From: Bacteroidota bacterium
GTDB lineage: Bacteria > Bacteroidota > Ignavibacteria > Tepidaquicellales > Tepidaquicellaceae
Direction of reading: 5' to 3'
Assembly (NCBI GenBank): GCA_023429265.1
Contig: JAEYVS010000060.1
Coordinates: forward strand, 1-13,960
Length of the DNA: 13,960 nt
The notes beneath the pieces were generated by a model. It did no database searches. It was given only the letters and a program-made list of their open reading frames with translations, and was not told the DNA's origin. The translations under genes were made by a program, and so were the position numbers. The number at the start of each line of letters is the position of its first letter. Positions within the stretch are counted from its first letter, which is position 1. Shown piece after piece: positions 1 through 6,703 of the stretch.

Positions 1-376
1 TGATTCCAAAACTTTCTTTATAAAATAAGAACGCGCCCAGAGCAGTAACCGCCGGTGTGGTGCTCATCACGATGCTCCCTACAACTCCCGATACCCGCTT
101 CATTCCCTCCAGCATAAATATAGAGAAGAGAAATACGCCGACGACCGATATCACTCCCAGGAGCATCCAGTCTTTTTTAGAGATGGATTTTAATGTATCT
201 CTTTCTTTTATCAGAAAGGGGAGAAGCACGAGAAATCCCACCAGCACCCTTAGAAATGACCCCGCGTATACGGGAAAACCCTCTGTCACGATCTTGCTGA
301 CCGGTGTACTGCTGCCGTAAATAGCCATTCCCGCGAATAGAAGTAATGGGATTTTTATTTTATTGATGAATTCCAA
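1..376 (-). CDS. EamA/DMT-superfamily permease, N-terminal part (cut by window edge)
   Basis: About 125 residues read from a TTG at 376 off the left edge. They show hydrophobic helices typical of EamA drug/metabolite transporters: TM1 (IPLLLFAGMAIYGSS) followed by a pro-rich turn and KIVTEGFPVYAGSFLRV, TM2, then TM3 and TM4 ending near the STTPAVTALGAFLFYKE motif, which is highly typical of the family (the helix-4 'P-x-x-x-A' segment before the charged loop). Such proteins export or import small metabolites across the inner membrane; substrate cannot be told. I chose TTG because an in-frame TAA lies just upstream and the first ATG (328) would cut TM1 in half. No Shine-Dalgarno is visible. It is divergent from radC with only 38 bp between starts. 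The family call is firm; the exact start is less so. Confidence 0.82.
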   Translation of the reverse strand, partial: MEFINKIKIPLLLFAGMAIYGSSTPVSKIVTEGFPVYAGSFLRVLVGFLVLLPFLIKERDTLKSISKKDWMLLGVISVVGVFLFSIFMLEGMKRVSGVVGSIVMSTTPAVTALGAFLFYKESFGI

Positions 377-414
377 ATTAAGGATAAATTAATTATTTTT
401 ACCAAGAATATCAA
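377..414. promoter_or_regulatory. Very short divergent intergenic region between EamA permease and radC
   Basis: These 38 bp are all that separates the two start codons. The stretch is AT-rich and I find no convincing -35/-10 pair or TAnnTTTG box in either direction, so the promoters must overlap the coding starts or be weak. Confidence 0.3.
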
Positions 415-1143
415 ATGACCCAAAACTATAATAACAACAACGACAAATCCTTCACCGTTCACGACCTCCCGCTGAGCGAGCGGCCTCGTGAGCGGTTACT
501 ATCTGCCGGACCGAAAGCGCTTTCGAGTCTCGAACTTCTTGCGTTGATACTCGGCAGGGGAATCAAAGGAGAGTCCGTTATGGTCACAGCTCAAAAACTG
601 CTCTCGCACTTCGGTTCCCTGAAAAATACGCTTGAAGCCTCAATAGCTGACCTTACAAAGATCCGCGGTCTGGGTCCTGCTAAAGCTTCACAGCTTATGG
701 CGTGTTTTGAGATTGCCAGGCGGATAGCCCACGAAGAGATATCCGACGAACTCAACCGCACAAACCGCGATTCCATAAAAACACCGGAAGCCGCCGTTAG
801 ACTCGTCAGGTCCGAGATAACCGATTTTTCAAAGGAAAACTTTTTCGTGCTGTCATTCGATACAAGAAATAAGCTGATAGGAATAGATAAAGTTTCGCTG
901 GGGACTCTGAATGCAAGCCTCGTTCATCCGCGCGAGACATTCGAGTCAGCGATACGTAAACACGCCGCGCAGATAATGATAGCGCATAATCATCCCTCCG
1001 GGAGCACAGAGCCATCGGAAGAAGACATTAAAATTACCAAAAGGCTCTACGAAGCAGGCAAAATAATGGGTATCGAGCTTATCGACCACCTCATAGTGAC
1101 CCGAAATCATTACCTGAGTTTCATGGAAAAGGGACTAATATAG
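415..1143 (+). CDS. radC: RadC family JAB/MPN+ domain protein
   Basis: A 242-residue protein of normal RadC length. Residues 16-100 carry the N-terminal UPF0758 part, opening HDLPLSERPRERLL and including a helix-hairpin-helix-like segment (KIRGLGPAKA, about 82-91). Residues 120-242 form the JAB1/MPN+ metalloprotease-like domain. The metal-site signature is complete: HPRETF at 171-176 with the conserved glutamate, HNHPSG at 191-196, and S201/D204, giving H-x-H-x7-S-x2-D. The family was first named for DNA repair, but that role is disputed and its substrate is unknown; the intact site predicts a zinc-binding hydrolase fold. The start is the first ATG and has no Shine-Dalgarno. It is followed by a hairpin terminator. 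Family assignment is near certain. Confidence 0.96.
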   Translation: MTQNYNNNNDKSFTVHDLPLSERPRERLLSAGPKALSSLELLALILGRGIKGESVMVTAQKLLSHFGSLKNTLEASIADLTKIRGLGPAKASQLMACFEIARRIAHEEISDELNRTNRDSIKTPEAAVRLVRSEITDFSKENFFVLSFDTRNKLIGIDKVSLGTLNASLVHPRETFESAIRKHAAQIMIAHNHPSGSTEPSEEDIKITKRLYEAGKIMGIELIDHLIVTRNHYLSFMEKGLI

Positions 1144-1148
1144 ATATA

Positions 1149-1175
1149 GCGCGGCGAAGTCACCGCGCATATTTT
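1149..1175 (+). terminator. Probable intrinsic terminator after radC
   Basis: Six bp downstream of the radC stop, GCGCGG (1149-1154) pairs perfectly with CCGCGC (1163-1168) across an 8-nt loop in which one more G-C pair is possible. The run ATATTTT follows. It separates convergent radC and the DUF1737 gene. The short U tract makes it moderate rather than strong. Confidence 0.6.
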
Positions 1176-1195
1176 GGAGTTTGGTGATTAAAAAC

Positions 1196-1375
1196 TCAAT
1201 AATCGAGGTCGTCATCATCTTCATCTTCCATTTCATACAGCATCATTGATTGGAAGAAAATTCCATCAGGTGTTACCATTGCTCCGCCTTCAGGTTCCCA
1301 ACCTTCATCTATCAGGTCGTTGACGATTCTTTCCAGTTCCGGGATGCTCTGAGCAGTTGCGATCTTATATTCCAT
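1196..1375 (-). CDS. DUF1737 domain small protein
   Basis: A 59-residue protein starting MEYKIATA, the usual N-terminus of DUF1737 proteins. The body ERIVNDLIDEGWEPEGG and the aromatic strand FFQSMMLYE match the family, a small alpha/beta fold of unknown function. The C-terminus is a strongly acidic tail (EMEDEDDDDLDY). An in-frame TTG at 1402 would add nine residues, but that TTG is the last three bases of a good TAATTTTG -10/-7 box (1407-1400), so the ATG at 1375 with a leader of about 18 nt fits better. The gene stands alone, convergent with radC and divergent from the dnaJ-like gene. Confidence 0.85.
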   Translation of the reverse strand: MEYKIATAQSIPELERIVNDLIDEGWEPEGGAMVTPDGIFFQSMMLYEMEDEDDDDLDY

Positions 1376-1399
1376 TTTGAAGTGTGTTTGGTTAGTATC

Positions 1400-1430
1400 C
1401 AAAATTATGTTTTTCGCAGTCTAAATTCAA
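1400..1430 (-). promoter_or_regulatory. Predicted promoter for the DUF1737 gene
   Basis: On the minus strand TTGAAT (1430-1425) is followed after 17 bp by TAATTTTG (1407-1400), which fits both a TTGACA-like -35 and the Bacteroidota TAnnTTTG -7 consensus. Transcription would begin near 1393, some 18 nt before the ATG. The same two boxes with the same spacing occur upstream of the AraC-type regulator gene. Confidence 0.5.
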
Positions 1431-1543
1431 TTGTGTATTTTTTCTTTAAATACCCATAATTTTTCGGTTTAATTTGTAATCTATATTTAAGATTTTACCT
1501 GAATGGGATTTTTTTGTTAATACAGTTATGTTATATAAGTTAA

Positions 1544-2506
1544 ATGGAATATAAAGATTATTATAATATCCTTGGAGTTGAAAAGTCAGCATCGCAGGAT
1601 GACATAAAAAATGCCTTCAGAAAGCTTGCAATGAAGTATCATCCTGATAAGACAAAGGGTGATAAGACAGCTGAAGATAAGTTTAAAGAGGTCAATGAGG
1701 CATATGAAGTTCTAAGAGATCCCGAAAAACGGAAGAAGTATGATACTATGGGCTCCAACTGGAAGGCATACGAACAGTCAGGAGGACAGCAGGGCGGATT
1801 CGACTGGTCCCAGTTCTATGACCAGGGGGCAGCTGGTGGTGGGCAGAGGTCTTACCGTTTTGAAACAGGGGGCAGTGACAGCGATTTTTTCGGTGGCGGA
1901 GTTTTCAGCGACTTCTTCGAGCAGATGTTTGGCGGCGGGGGAGGCGGAGGCTACAGGCAGCAGAGAGGAGCCCGGGGTGCTATCCCTGTCAGGGGTCATG
2001 ACCTCACTGCGGAGATGGACATAACTCTCGATGAGGCATACAGCGGAGTGTCAAGAACATTCCGTCTTGAAGAGGAAGCCATCAGGCTGAACATAAAACC
2101 CGGAATAAAAGATAAACAGGTATTAAAACTTGGTGGAAAAGGCGCGCCGGGCATCAATGGCGGACAGCCGGGTGACCTTCTTCTAACGATCAACGTAAAA
2201 AGTGACGGTCGGTATGAAAGAAAAGGAGATGATCTTTATGCTGATCTGGATGTGGATCTATATACCGCGATTCTGGGAGGTAAAGTCCCGTTTAGAACTT
2301 TTAAAGGTACGGTTAATGTTACAATTCCCGCGGGAACGCAGAGCGGTAAGCTGCTAAAATTGCCCGGTATGGGAATGCCGTCATATTCCGTGAGGGATAA
2401 ACTCGGAGATCTTTATTTAAAGGTTGAAGTTCGGGTTCCTCAGGATCTTTCGGATAAAGAAAGGCAGCTTTTCGAGGAATTGAAGGCGCTGAGGGCAAAG
2501 AATTAG
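1544..2506 (+). CDS. DnaJ-type co-chaperone without zinc finger (CbpA/DnaJ class II)
   Basis: A 320-residue J-domain protein. The J domain spans residues 4-70 with the HPD motif at 33-35 (KYHPDKTKGD), which stimulates the ATPase of DnaK. A Gly/Phe-rich linker with GGGG runs follows (about 79-150). The rest is a DnaJ C-terminal substrate-binding domain (about 153-310): GHDLTAEMDITLDEAY, GGKVPFRTF and LPGMGMP. No CxxCxGxG zinc-finger repeats are present, so this is a class II co-chaperone, close in layout to CbpA, rather than the classical DnaJ of the dnaK operon. It is cytosolic and would pass unfolded clients to DnaK. The start is the first ATG, without a clear Shine-Dalgarno. It lies alone, upstream of a tRNA gene. 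Confidence 0.94.
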   Translation: MEYKDYYNILGVEKSASQDDIKNAFRKLAMKYHPDKTKGDKTAEDKFKEVNEAYEVLRDPEKRKKYDTMGSNWKAYEQSGGQQGGFDWSQFYDQGAAGGGQRSYRFETGGSDSDFFGGGVFSDFFEQMFGGGGGGGYRQQRGARGAIPVRGHDLTAEMDITLDEAYSGVSRTFRLEEEAIRLNIKPGIKDKQVLKLGGKGAPGINGGQPGDLLLTINVKSDGRYERKGDDLYADLDVDLYTAILGGKVPFRTFKGTVNVTIPAGTQSGKLLKLPGMGMPSYSVRDKLGDLYLKVEVRVPQDLSDKERQLFEELKALRAKN

Positions 2507-2555
2507 GGTTTTAGAAAATTTTTAGAATAGTTATATTCATAGTTCGCTGTAGAAT

Positions 2556-2638
2556 GCGGTGGTGGCGGAACTGGTAGACGCGCCATCTTGAGGGGGTGGT
2601 GCCACCTAGGTGTGGGGGTTCGAGTCCCCCCCACCGCA
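2556..2638 (+). tRNA. tRNA-Leu (anticodon GAG)
   Basis: A complete class II tRNA cloverleaf. The acceptor GCGGTGG (2556-2562) pairs with CCACCGC (2631-2637) and A2638 is the discriminator. The anticodon stem CCATC/GGTGG encloses loop TTGAGGG with anticodon GAG (2590-2592), which reads leucine codons CUC and CUU. A long variable arm (CACC TA GGTG, 2603-2612) and a T arm GGGGG-TTCGAGT-CCCCC follow. The 3' CCA is not encoded (the next bases are CG), so it must be added enzymatically. Confidence 0.98.
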
Positions 2639-2640
2639 CG

Positions 2641-2675
2641 AAATCCCGGAAAGTATTATACTTTTCGGGATTTTT
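2641..2675 (+). terminator. Strong intrinsic terminator after tRNA-Leu
   Basis: Bases 2641-2655 pair with 2659-2673 in a 15-bp stem with one G-T wobble and a 3-nt loop TTA. The core is ATCCCGG/TCGGGAT and the T tract (2671-2675) starts inside the 3' arm. It begins two bases after the mature tRNA and ends transcription before the convergent gene cluster. In the minus direction it lacks a T tract. Confidence 0.9.
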
Positions 2676-2723
2676 GTATTTAAGTCTTAATTATCTCTCT
2701 TTTAGATATTCAGAATGTTCCGA

Positions 2724-3140
2724 TTATGACTTCTTCTGATGATATGTAAGAGCCATTCTTATGCATTCGGATACCGTTTTGCGGTGTAGTTTTTCTTGAA
2801 TATCAAATATTATGGCTCTGTTCTTCTCGAATGTGAGTTCATTGGGAAAAAGCTTCCTGAAACTTTCAATTAGATTAGTCTGGCAATGGAAATATAGTGC
2901 GTACTTATCAATATCGCCTTTAACTGCACCTATCCGTATGGTTGAACCGCTTTTAGTCTCAGGAGTGAGATAACTAGGCTGACCCCATTTAAGAGTTTCC
3001 TGAATTTTACCAACCCCATCTGTTTTCCCTGCGGTCTCAAAAATAAGTTCGCGGAGTTCCATCAGTTTTTTACGTAGAGGAGGCGGGTAATTATCAAACA
3101 CAGATGCAGCTTCAAGATCTTCGAATGGACGATATTTCAT
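2724..3140 (-). CDS. DUF1801 domain protein
   Basis: A 138-residue protein of the DUF1801 (YdhG-like) family. Diagnostic parts are the helix YPPPLRKKLMELRELIFE, then the segment LKWGQPSYLTPETKSGSTIRIG, and the strand KYALYFHCQTNL, ending with the IQEKLHRKTVSECIRMAL helix. The fold is a small alpha/beta domain whose biochemical role is unknown; members often sit beside VOC, DinB and SRPBCC genes in stress-related clusters, as here. It is the last gene of the long minus-strand cluster, 8 bp after the DoxX stop codon, with no Shine-Dalgarno of its own, so it is probably translated from the same mRNA. Family call secure, function open. Confidence 0.88.
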   Translation of the reverse strand: MKYRPFEDLEAASVFDNYPPPLRKKLMELRELIFETAGKTDGVGKIQETLKWGQPSYLTPETKSGSTIRIGAVKGDIDKYALYFHCQTNLIESFRKLFPNELTFEKNRAIIFDIQEKLHRKTVSECIRMALTYHQKKS

Positions 3141-3148
3141 TAATAAAA

Positions 3149-3601
3149 TTAGCCAATCGGATTATCGGGTGCAATCCTATTCTTCTTTCTTGCTATCATC
3201 GCATCGATGCTATACTTACCTGCTCCGAGGAATATCAAAGCAATGAATACAACCATAATCTCAATCGGATGAAACACTCTGCCCCACGGATCCATTGCAG
3301 TCAGATGTCGCATCGCGGCAACGATCATTGTGAAAGCAAGAAATGCAGACGATGTTCGGGTGAATAATCCCATTAGCAATAGTATACCTCCTCCAAATTC
3401 TGTGATTGCTGCCATAAATCCCCAGAAAACAGGAACGAATGTAATTCCCAGGTTTGCCATGGAGCTTCCAAGCTTTTCCCATAGCTGTGGACCACCCATC
3501 ATTTTTGGAAGTCCGTGAACAAATATGAAGGAAATGCCGATACCGATGCGTAAAATTAATAAGCCAATGTCTTTGTGCCTTTCGAAGAAGTGCTTTACCA
3601 T
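3149..3601 (-). CDS. DoxX family membrane protein (paralog 1)
   Basis: A 150-residue inner-membrane protein with four predicted helices (about residues 11-30, 54-76, 80-100 and 108-128). DoxX hallmarks are the amphipathic FVHGLPKMMGG loop after TM1 and WGFMAAITEFGGGILLLMGLFTR at the second and third helices. Other DoxX proteins are subunits of a thiosulfate:quinone oxidoreductase or contribute to oxidative and electrophile stress responses; here no partner is visible, so a specific reaction cannot be named. GGGAG (3611-3607) sits 5 nt before the ATG and supports the start. It is a clear paralog of the DoxX at 4169-4600, separated from it by a DinB gene. The basic C-terminal tail is likely cytoplasmic. 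Confidence 0.9.
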   Translation of the reverse strand: MVKHFFERHKDIGLLILRIGIGISFIFVHGLPKMMGGPQLWEKLGSSMANLGITFVPVFWGFMAAITEFGGGILLLMGLFTRTSSAFLAFTMIVAAMRHLTAMDPWGRVFHPIEIMVVFIALIFLGAGKYSIDAMIARKKNRIAPDNPIG

Positions 3602-3677
3602 TCTAACTCCCGGTTTGATTTTGATTGATTCCCAGATATAACCCTAACCAAATTACGGGAGTTTAAGTTGCCGTTTA

Positions 3678-4172
3678 TTACAATCCCGCTAGAATATTTT
3701 TTATTTGGTTTGTATGCCTTTTATAATGAAACACCATAAAATATAGCAATTCGAAGCCTGTCATCTGACCGCTGCCCGGCAGCTCCATATCCGTGCAAAT
3801 TTTTGTGAGGTTTCTTTCCTCTGCAGCCTTCAAGGCATCATTGTGAATCTTCTTCAAAGCTTCCTTCATTTCATTCATATCATGCCCGCTCTTTTCGGGG
3901 TTATTAAATTCCGGATTCGTGTACTTCGCGCTAAAGTCCATAAATATTTGCTCCAGTTCCGGTACTTTTTCATCCTTTACACGGTCAGTTTCTTCCAGGT
4001 TCCCATATATCAGGGAAGTTACGTTGGATTTTACAAGGTGCTCGCATACCTCTCCTGCGTTCCATCCACCGTATTGCGGAGCTTTATTAAAGCTCTCTTG
4101 ATTAAATTTATCCAGAGTATCTTTTAGCTCTTCGAATGTTTTATCGAGGTCTTCTTTTATTTTATAGCTCAT
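3678..4172 (-). CDS. DinB-like four-helix-bundle metal-binding protein (paralog 1)
   Basis: A 164-residue protein with the DinB/YfiT layout. The three histidines expected to bind a divalent metal are in place: H45 (GEVCEHLVKSN) and H149/H153 in the last helix (FHYKRHTNQI, H-x3-H-x2-Q). The superfamily includes thiol transferases acting with bacillithiol or mycothiol, and metal-dependent hydrolases; the exact reaction here cannot be inferred. Its ATG overlaps the stop of the upstream DoxX gene by four bases (TCAT at 4169-4172 on the plus strand), so the two are almost surely translationally coupled. The intact triad contrasts with the second DinB-like protein at 7239-7736. Confidence 0.87.
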   Translation of the reverse strand: MSYKIKEDLDKTFEELKDTLDKFNQESFNKAPQYGGWNAGEVCEHLVKSNVTSLIYGNLEETDRVKDEKVPELEQIFMDFSAKYTNPEFNNPEKSGHDMNEMKEALKKIHNDALKAAEERNLTKICTDMELPGSGQMTGFELLYFMVFHYKRHTNQIKNILAGL

Positions 4173-4600
4173 AAATTTTCAGTCTTTTTTCTTCTAAATA
4201 TTAATGCGTCTAAACCATACCTGCCCGCGCCTGTAAAGAGAAGTAAAATAAATATGGATAAATATACCACAGGAGTAATGACATTATACCACTGATCCTG
4301 CATCGAAAGATGTTGCATCGTCGCGAATATCATCGTAATACCCATCAACACAGCCGCAGGTCTCACAAATAATCCGAGCACCAGTAGTATCCCGCCTCCG
4401 AATTCACTGATCGTTGCCATAAATCCCCAGAATGTCGGAGCAAAGCTAAAACCAAGGTTAGCTGTTGCTGCACCTATCTGCTCCCACAATACAGGTCCTG
4501 CCTCCATCTTAGGCAGTCCGAATATCAGACTAAATGCAATCCCGACCGTCAGCCGTAGTATGAATATGCCAATGTCTTGATTTCTTTCGAGAGTGTTCAT
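4169..4600 (-). CDS. DoxX family membrane protein (paralog 2)
   Basis: A 143-residue four-helix membrane protein closely related to the DoxX at 3149-3601. Shared blocks include DIG-x2-ILR at the start of TM1, GLPKM, ANLG, WGFMA-x-I-x-EFGGGILL-x2-GLF-x-R and GAG-x-Y-x2-DA near the end. It lacks the longer C-terminal tail of the other copy. The stop codon overlaps the DinB start by four bases, so the pair forms a translational unit. The A-rich leader has no Shine-Dalgarno. Its role in the cluster is probably in the membrane part of a redox or electrophile response, but no substrate can be assigned. Confidence 0.9.
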   Translation of the reverse strand: MNTLERNQDIGIFILRLTVGIAFSLIFGLPKMEAGPVLWEQIGAATANLGFSFAPTFWGFMATISEFGGGILLVLGLFVRPAAVLMGITMIFATMQHLSMQDQWYNVITPVVYLSIFILLLFTGAGRYGLDALIFRRKKTENL

Positions 4601-4638
4601 TTTGGATAAGTTTTATTGGTTAATGATATAATTTTTCA

Positions 4639-5061
4639 TTATCTGCTTACATCGTAGCTCACCATCCATTGTGTACCGAATCTATCCGTCAGCATTCCGA
4701 AATAGGATCCCCAGAATACGTCAGCCATTGGCATATGAGCATTTCCTCCCTCAGAAAGAGCGCTGTATATTCTGTCAGCTTCATCCTTGCTCTCCGCGCT
4801 GATGGAAAGATAGAAATTATTCCCGGCTTTCATCGGATGGCCAAGCTCCTCCATTGCGTCTGTTCCCATTAGAACATTCCCGTCACCTATGGGAAGAGCA
4901 ATGTGCATAATTTTATCCTGAACGTTCTCAGGGACTTTGTCTTTTTCAGGAGTATCCGCGAATCTTTGTATCATTACAAATTCACCCCCGAATATAGATT
5001 TGTAGAAGTTAAATGCTTCTTCGGTTGTGCCCGGAAAATTTAAATAAGGGTTTATTTTCAT
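4639..5061 (-). CDS. VOC superfamily protein, PhnB-like
   Basis: A 140-residue PhnB-type glyoxalase-fold protein. It begins MKINPYLNFPGTTEEAFNFY, followed by KSIFGGEF, a typical PhnB opening with a beta strand, helix and FGG turn. The middle has IMHIALPIGDGNVLMGTD and the end has GSYFGMLTDRFGTQWMVSY, which matches the closing strand of the family. VOC proteins use paired beta-alpha-beta-beta-beta modules to bind small molecules, often with a metal; PhnB-like members are mostly uncharacterised. AAGGA (5075-5071) lies nine bases before the ATG and supports the start. It is one of four VOC-type proteins in the cluster. Confidence 0.9.
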   Translation of the reverse strand: MKINPYLNFPGTTEEAFNFYKSIFGGEFVMIQRFADTPEKDKVPENVQDKIMHIALPIGDGNVLMGTDAMEELGHPMKAGNNFYLSISAESKDEADRIYSALSEGGNAHMPMADVFWGSYFGMLTDRFGTQWMVSYDVSR

Positions 5062-5116
5062 TTTTCTATTTCCTTAATATTTAAAGTTAATTAAAAATTA
5101 CTCAGAATATTATGAA

Positions 5117-5677
5117 TTAATAGCTCGAATACTTCATCAGAACTATCCCGCAGTCGAATTTCATCGAATCCTCGAGCTTCAGATCCATCCTATCCCCGAC
5201 TTTATCGAATATTCTGAGTCCTTTTCCAACCACTGTGGGATTGATAAATAAATAATACTCATCTATGAGCCTCTCTTTCACCAGACTTGTAACAAAACTT
5301 GCACCGCCGTAAACAATGATATCATCACCACCCTGTGCTTTTAGCTCCTTTATTCTATCTGTGGAATTCTCCACAGTTGTATTTTTCCATTTAGATTCAG
5401 TGAGTGTCCTGCTGAATGTGATCTTCGGAGTGTCTATGAATATCTTGGCTGCATCATAATTTGGTGATTCAGGATTTTTGCATACTTCCTCCCAGTGAGA
5501 GATGAATCCGTCCGTCATCTTTCTTCCGAGTAGGATGGTATCATACGAATGTGTCAGCTCCGTGGCATATTCTTCCATATCGTCACTCCAATCCCACGTC
5601 ATCCAGTCCAGCTCGCCATTAGGTCCCCCTACGAATCCATCTAGCGACATTTGCATCTGCAATTTTACTTTTCTCAT
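5117..5677 (-). CDS. Dihydrofolate reductase-like protein (RibD C-terminal domain family)
   Basis: A 186-residue protein of the DHFR/RibD_C fold, as in the YyaP-like family. The N-terminal MSLDGFVGGPNGELDWM motif (10-26) is characteristic, then the LLGRKMTDGF segment (49-58) where NADPH-binding residues usually lie, KITFSRTL (85-92), and the glycine-rich VYGGASFVTSLVKERLIDEYY (122-142) with NPTVVGKG after it. These proteins are predicted NADPH-dependent reductases; the substrate is unknown and nothing here argues for folate. There is no Shine-Dalgarno. The leader resembles that of the next upstream gene (AATCAGA followed by TAATGA). It sits between two VOC genes in the cluster. Confidence 0.9.
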   Translation of the reverse strand: MRKVKLQMQMSLDGFVGGPNGELDWMTWDWSDDMEEYATELTHSYDTILLGRKMTDGFISHWEEVCKNPESPNYDAAKIFIDTPKITFSRTLTESKWKNTTVENSTDRIKELKAQGGDDIIVYGGASFVTSLVKERLIDEYYLFINPTVVGKGLRIFDKVGDRMDLKLEDSMKFDCGIVLMKYSSY

Positions 5678-5700
5678 TAGTCTGATTTAAAGTTAATAAA

Positions 5701-6117
5701 TTACATTTTACCGGTTGGCTGAAGAACACCAACCCTGTTGCCTTCGGTGTCTATGATAGCTGAATACAGTCCCACTCCGGGAATATCATCCGGTTCACCA
5801 TTGCCGAAGTCTCCGCCTAATACCTTGCCGCCTGCTTCTTCTACAGCTTTCATTGCTTCTTGAATGTCTTCGACAGCAATTACCACCGAAGGAAGACTAT
5901 TCTTTTCACTTTTTTGAAATAACCCTCCATTAATAATACCTTTTTGTGTGGGCCAGCCTTTTTCATCGGTCTCTGCTGTCTTTACTATAGTGTAATTTCC
6001 CATCTCAGGTCCTAGTTTGTTTGCATCCCAACCGAATACAGTTGAGTAAAAATCCGAGGCCCGGTCCCTGTCTTCTACAGGTAATTCGAAATGTACTACC
6101 GGATTCATTTTTTTCAT
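5701..6117 (-). CDS. VOC family (glyoxalase/bleomycin resistance-type) protein
   Basis: A 138-residue VOC protein. It opens NPVVHFELPVEDRDRASDFY followed by STVFGW, the usual first strand and helix, and the second module starts near residue 76 (PSVVIAVEDIQEAMKAVEEA) and closes with GLYSAIIDTEGNRVGVLQP. Compared with the PhnB-like proteins, this copy is the COG3324 type of lactoylglutathione lyase-related protein. H9 and the strand residues near E125 could form part of a metal site, but the set of ligands cannot be confirmed from one sequence. It lies 13 bp downstream of the SRPBCC gene and 23 bp upstream of the reductase gene, so it is likely co-transcribed. Confidence 0.9.
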   Translation of the reverse strand: MKKMNPVVHFELPVEDRDRASDFYSTVFGWDANKLGPEMGNYTIVKTAETDEKGWPTQKGIINGGLFQKSEKNSLPSVVIAVEDIQEAMKAVEEAGGKVLGGDFGNGEPDDIPGVGLYSAIIDTEGNRVGVLQPTGKM

Positions 6118-6130
6118 TAATGTTCTGATT

Positions 6131-6673
6131 TTATTTGTTCTCTAAAATATTTTTTAAATTGTTTAAGCTTGTCTCGAGGTCGGGACCAAGTACATCGTCC
6201 ATGTCCATAAAGATAAGCATTGCATTCATTGGGTAGCCCATCTCACTATCAAATGTCCATTTCACTTTAGTTTGATCCTCGGAAATCGATTCTGTGGTCA
6301 TATTGATCTGTGCGGTCCCCTCAAAAGGCTCCTCAAATCTCGTCTCCGTGTCGATCCTTTCATTCGCCGTGATCCCTTTAATCTCCATCTCACCTTTACC
6401 GACATTATTATCCTCACTTTCCCACGCGTATATAAAGCCCATCGTTCCGTCCAGACCGGTGAAGTCTTTCTTCATATTCGGGTCTGCCATCGTCCACTTA
6501 TTGTAGTAATCCTGATTCTTAAGGTATTTTACGTATTCAAATACTTCGGCAGTTGGCTTGTTTATAACAACTTCCCGAGAAACTGTATAATCTTTTTTAG
6601 CAAACAACCCGAGTATTAAAGGGATTGCTATGAGTACAACTACTATGATAATTACGATCTTTAAGATTTTCAT
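6131..6673 (-). CDS. Membrane-anchored SRPBCC (START-like) protein
   Basis: A 180-residue protein with one N-terminal hydrophobic helix (residues 3-24) followed by a START/SRPBCC-type domain. The domain opens DYTVSREVVINKPTAEVFEYV (28-48), the classic strand and helix of polyketide cyclase-like proteins, and then KYLKNQDYYNKW. The middle has FIYAWESEDNNVGKGEMEI and the end a long helix GPDLETSLNNLKNILE. SRPBCC domains bind hydrophobic ligands in a deep cavity. The helix is probably an uncleaved anchor, because no clear signal peptidase site follows, placing the domain on the outer face of the inner membrane; this is inference. It starts at an ATG without Shine-Dalgarno, after an A-rich leader. 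Confidence 0.88.
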   Translation of the reverse strand: MKILKIVIIIVVVLIAIPLILGLFAKKDYTVSREVVINKPTAEVFEYVKYLKNQDYYNKWTMADPNMKKDFTGLDGTMGFIYAWESEDNNVGKGEMEIKGITANERIDTETRFEEPFEGTAQINMTTESISEDQTKVKWTFDSEMGYPMNAMLIFMDMDDVLGPDLETSLNNLKNILENK

Positions 6674-6703
6674 TTTTTTTAATTTTAATGTTAATCTATA
6701 TAA

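Noticed and set aside
57..320. 87-residue plus-strand open frame
   Set aside because: It lies antisense to the EamA permease, whose frame shows clear transporter helices; the plus-strand product shows no domain.
1376..1402. Longer TTG start for the DUF1737 gene
   Set aside because: The TTG is the end of a good TAATTTTG promoter box, and family proteins start at MxYK, which is the ATG at 1375.
1510..1541. Promoter of the dnaJ-like gene (TTTG and TATAAG boxes)
   Set aside because: Spacing is wrong for either consensus and the start site would fall at or after the ATG.
1778..1999. Minus-strand frame inside the DnaJ-like gene
   Set aside because: It is opposite the Gly/Phe-rich region, where GC-rich repeats produce long shadow frames; no start site or domain.
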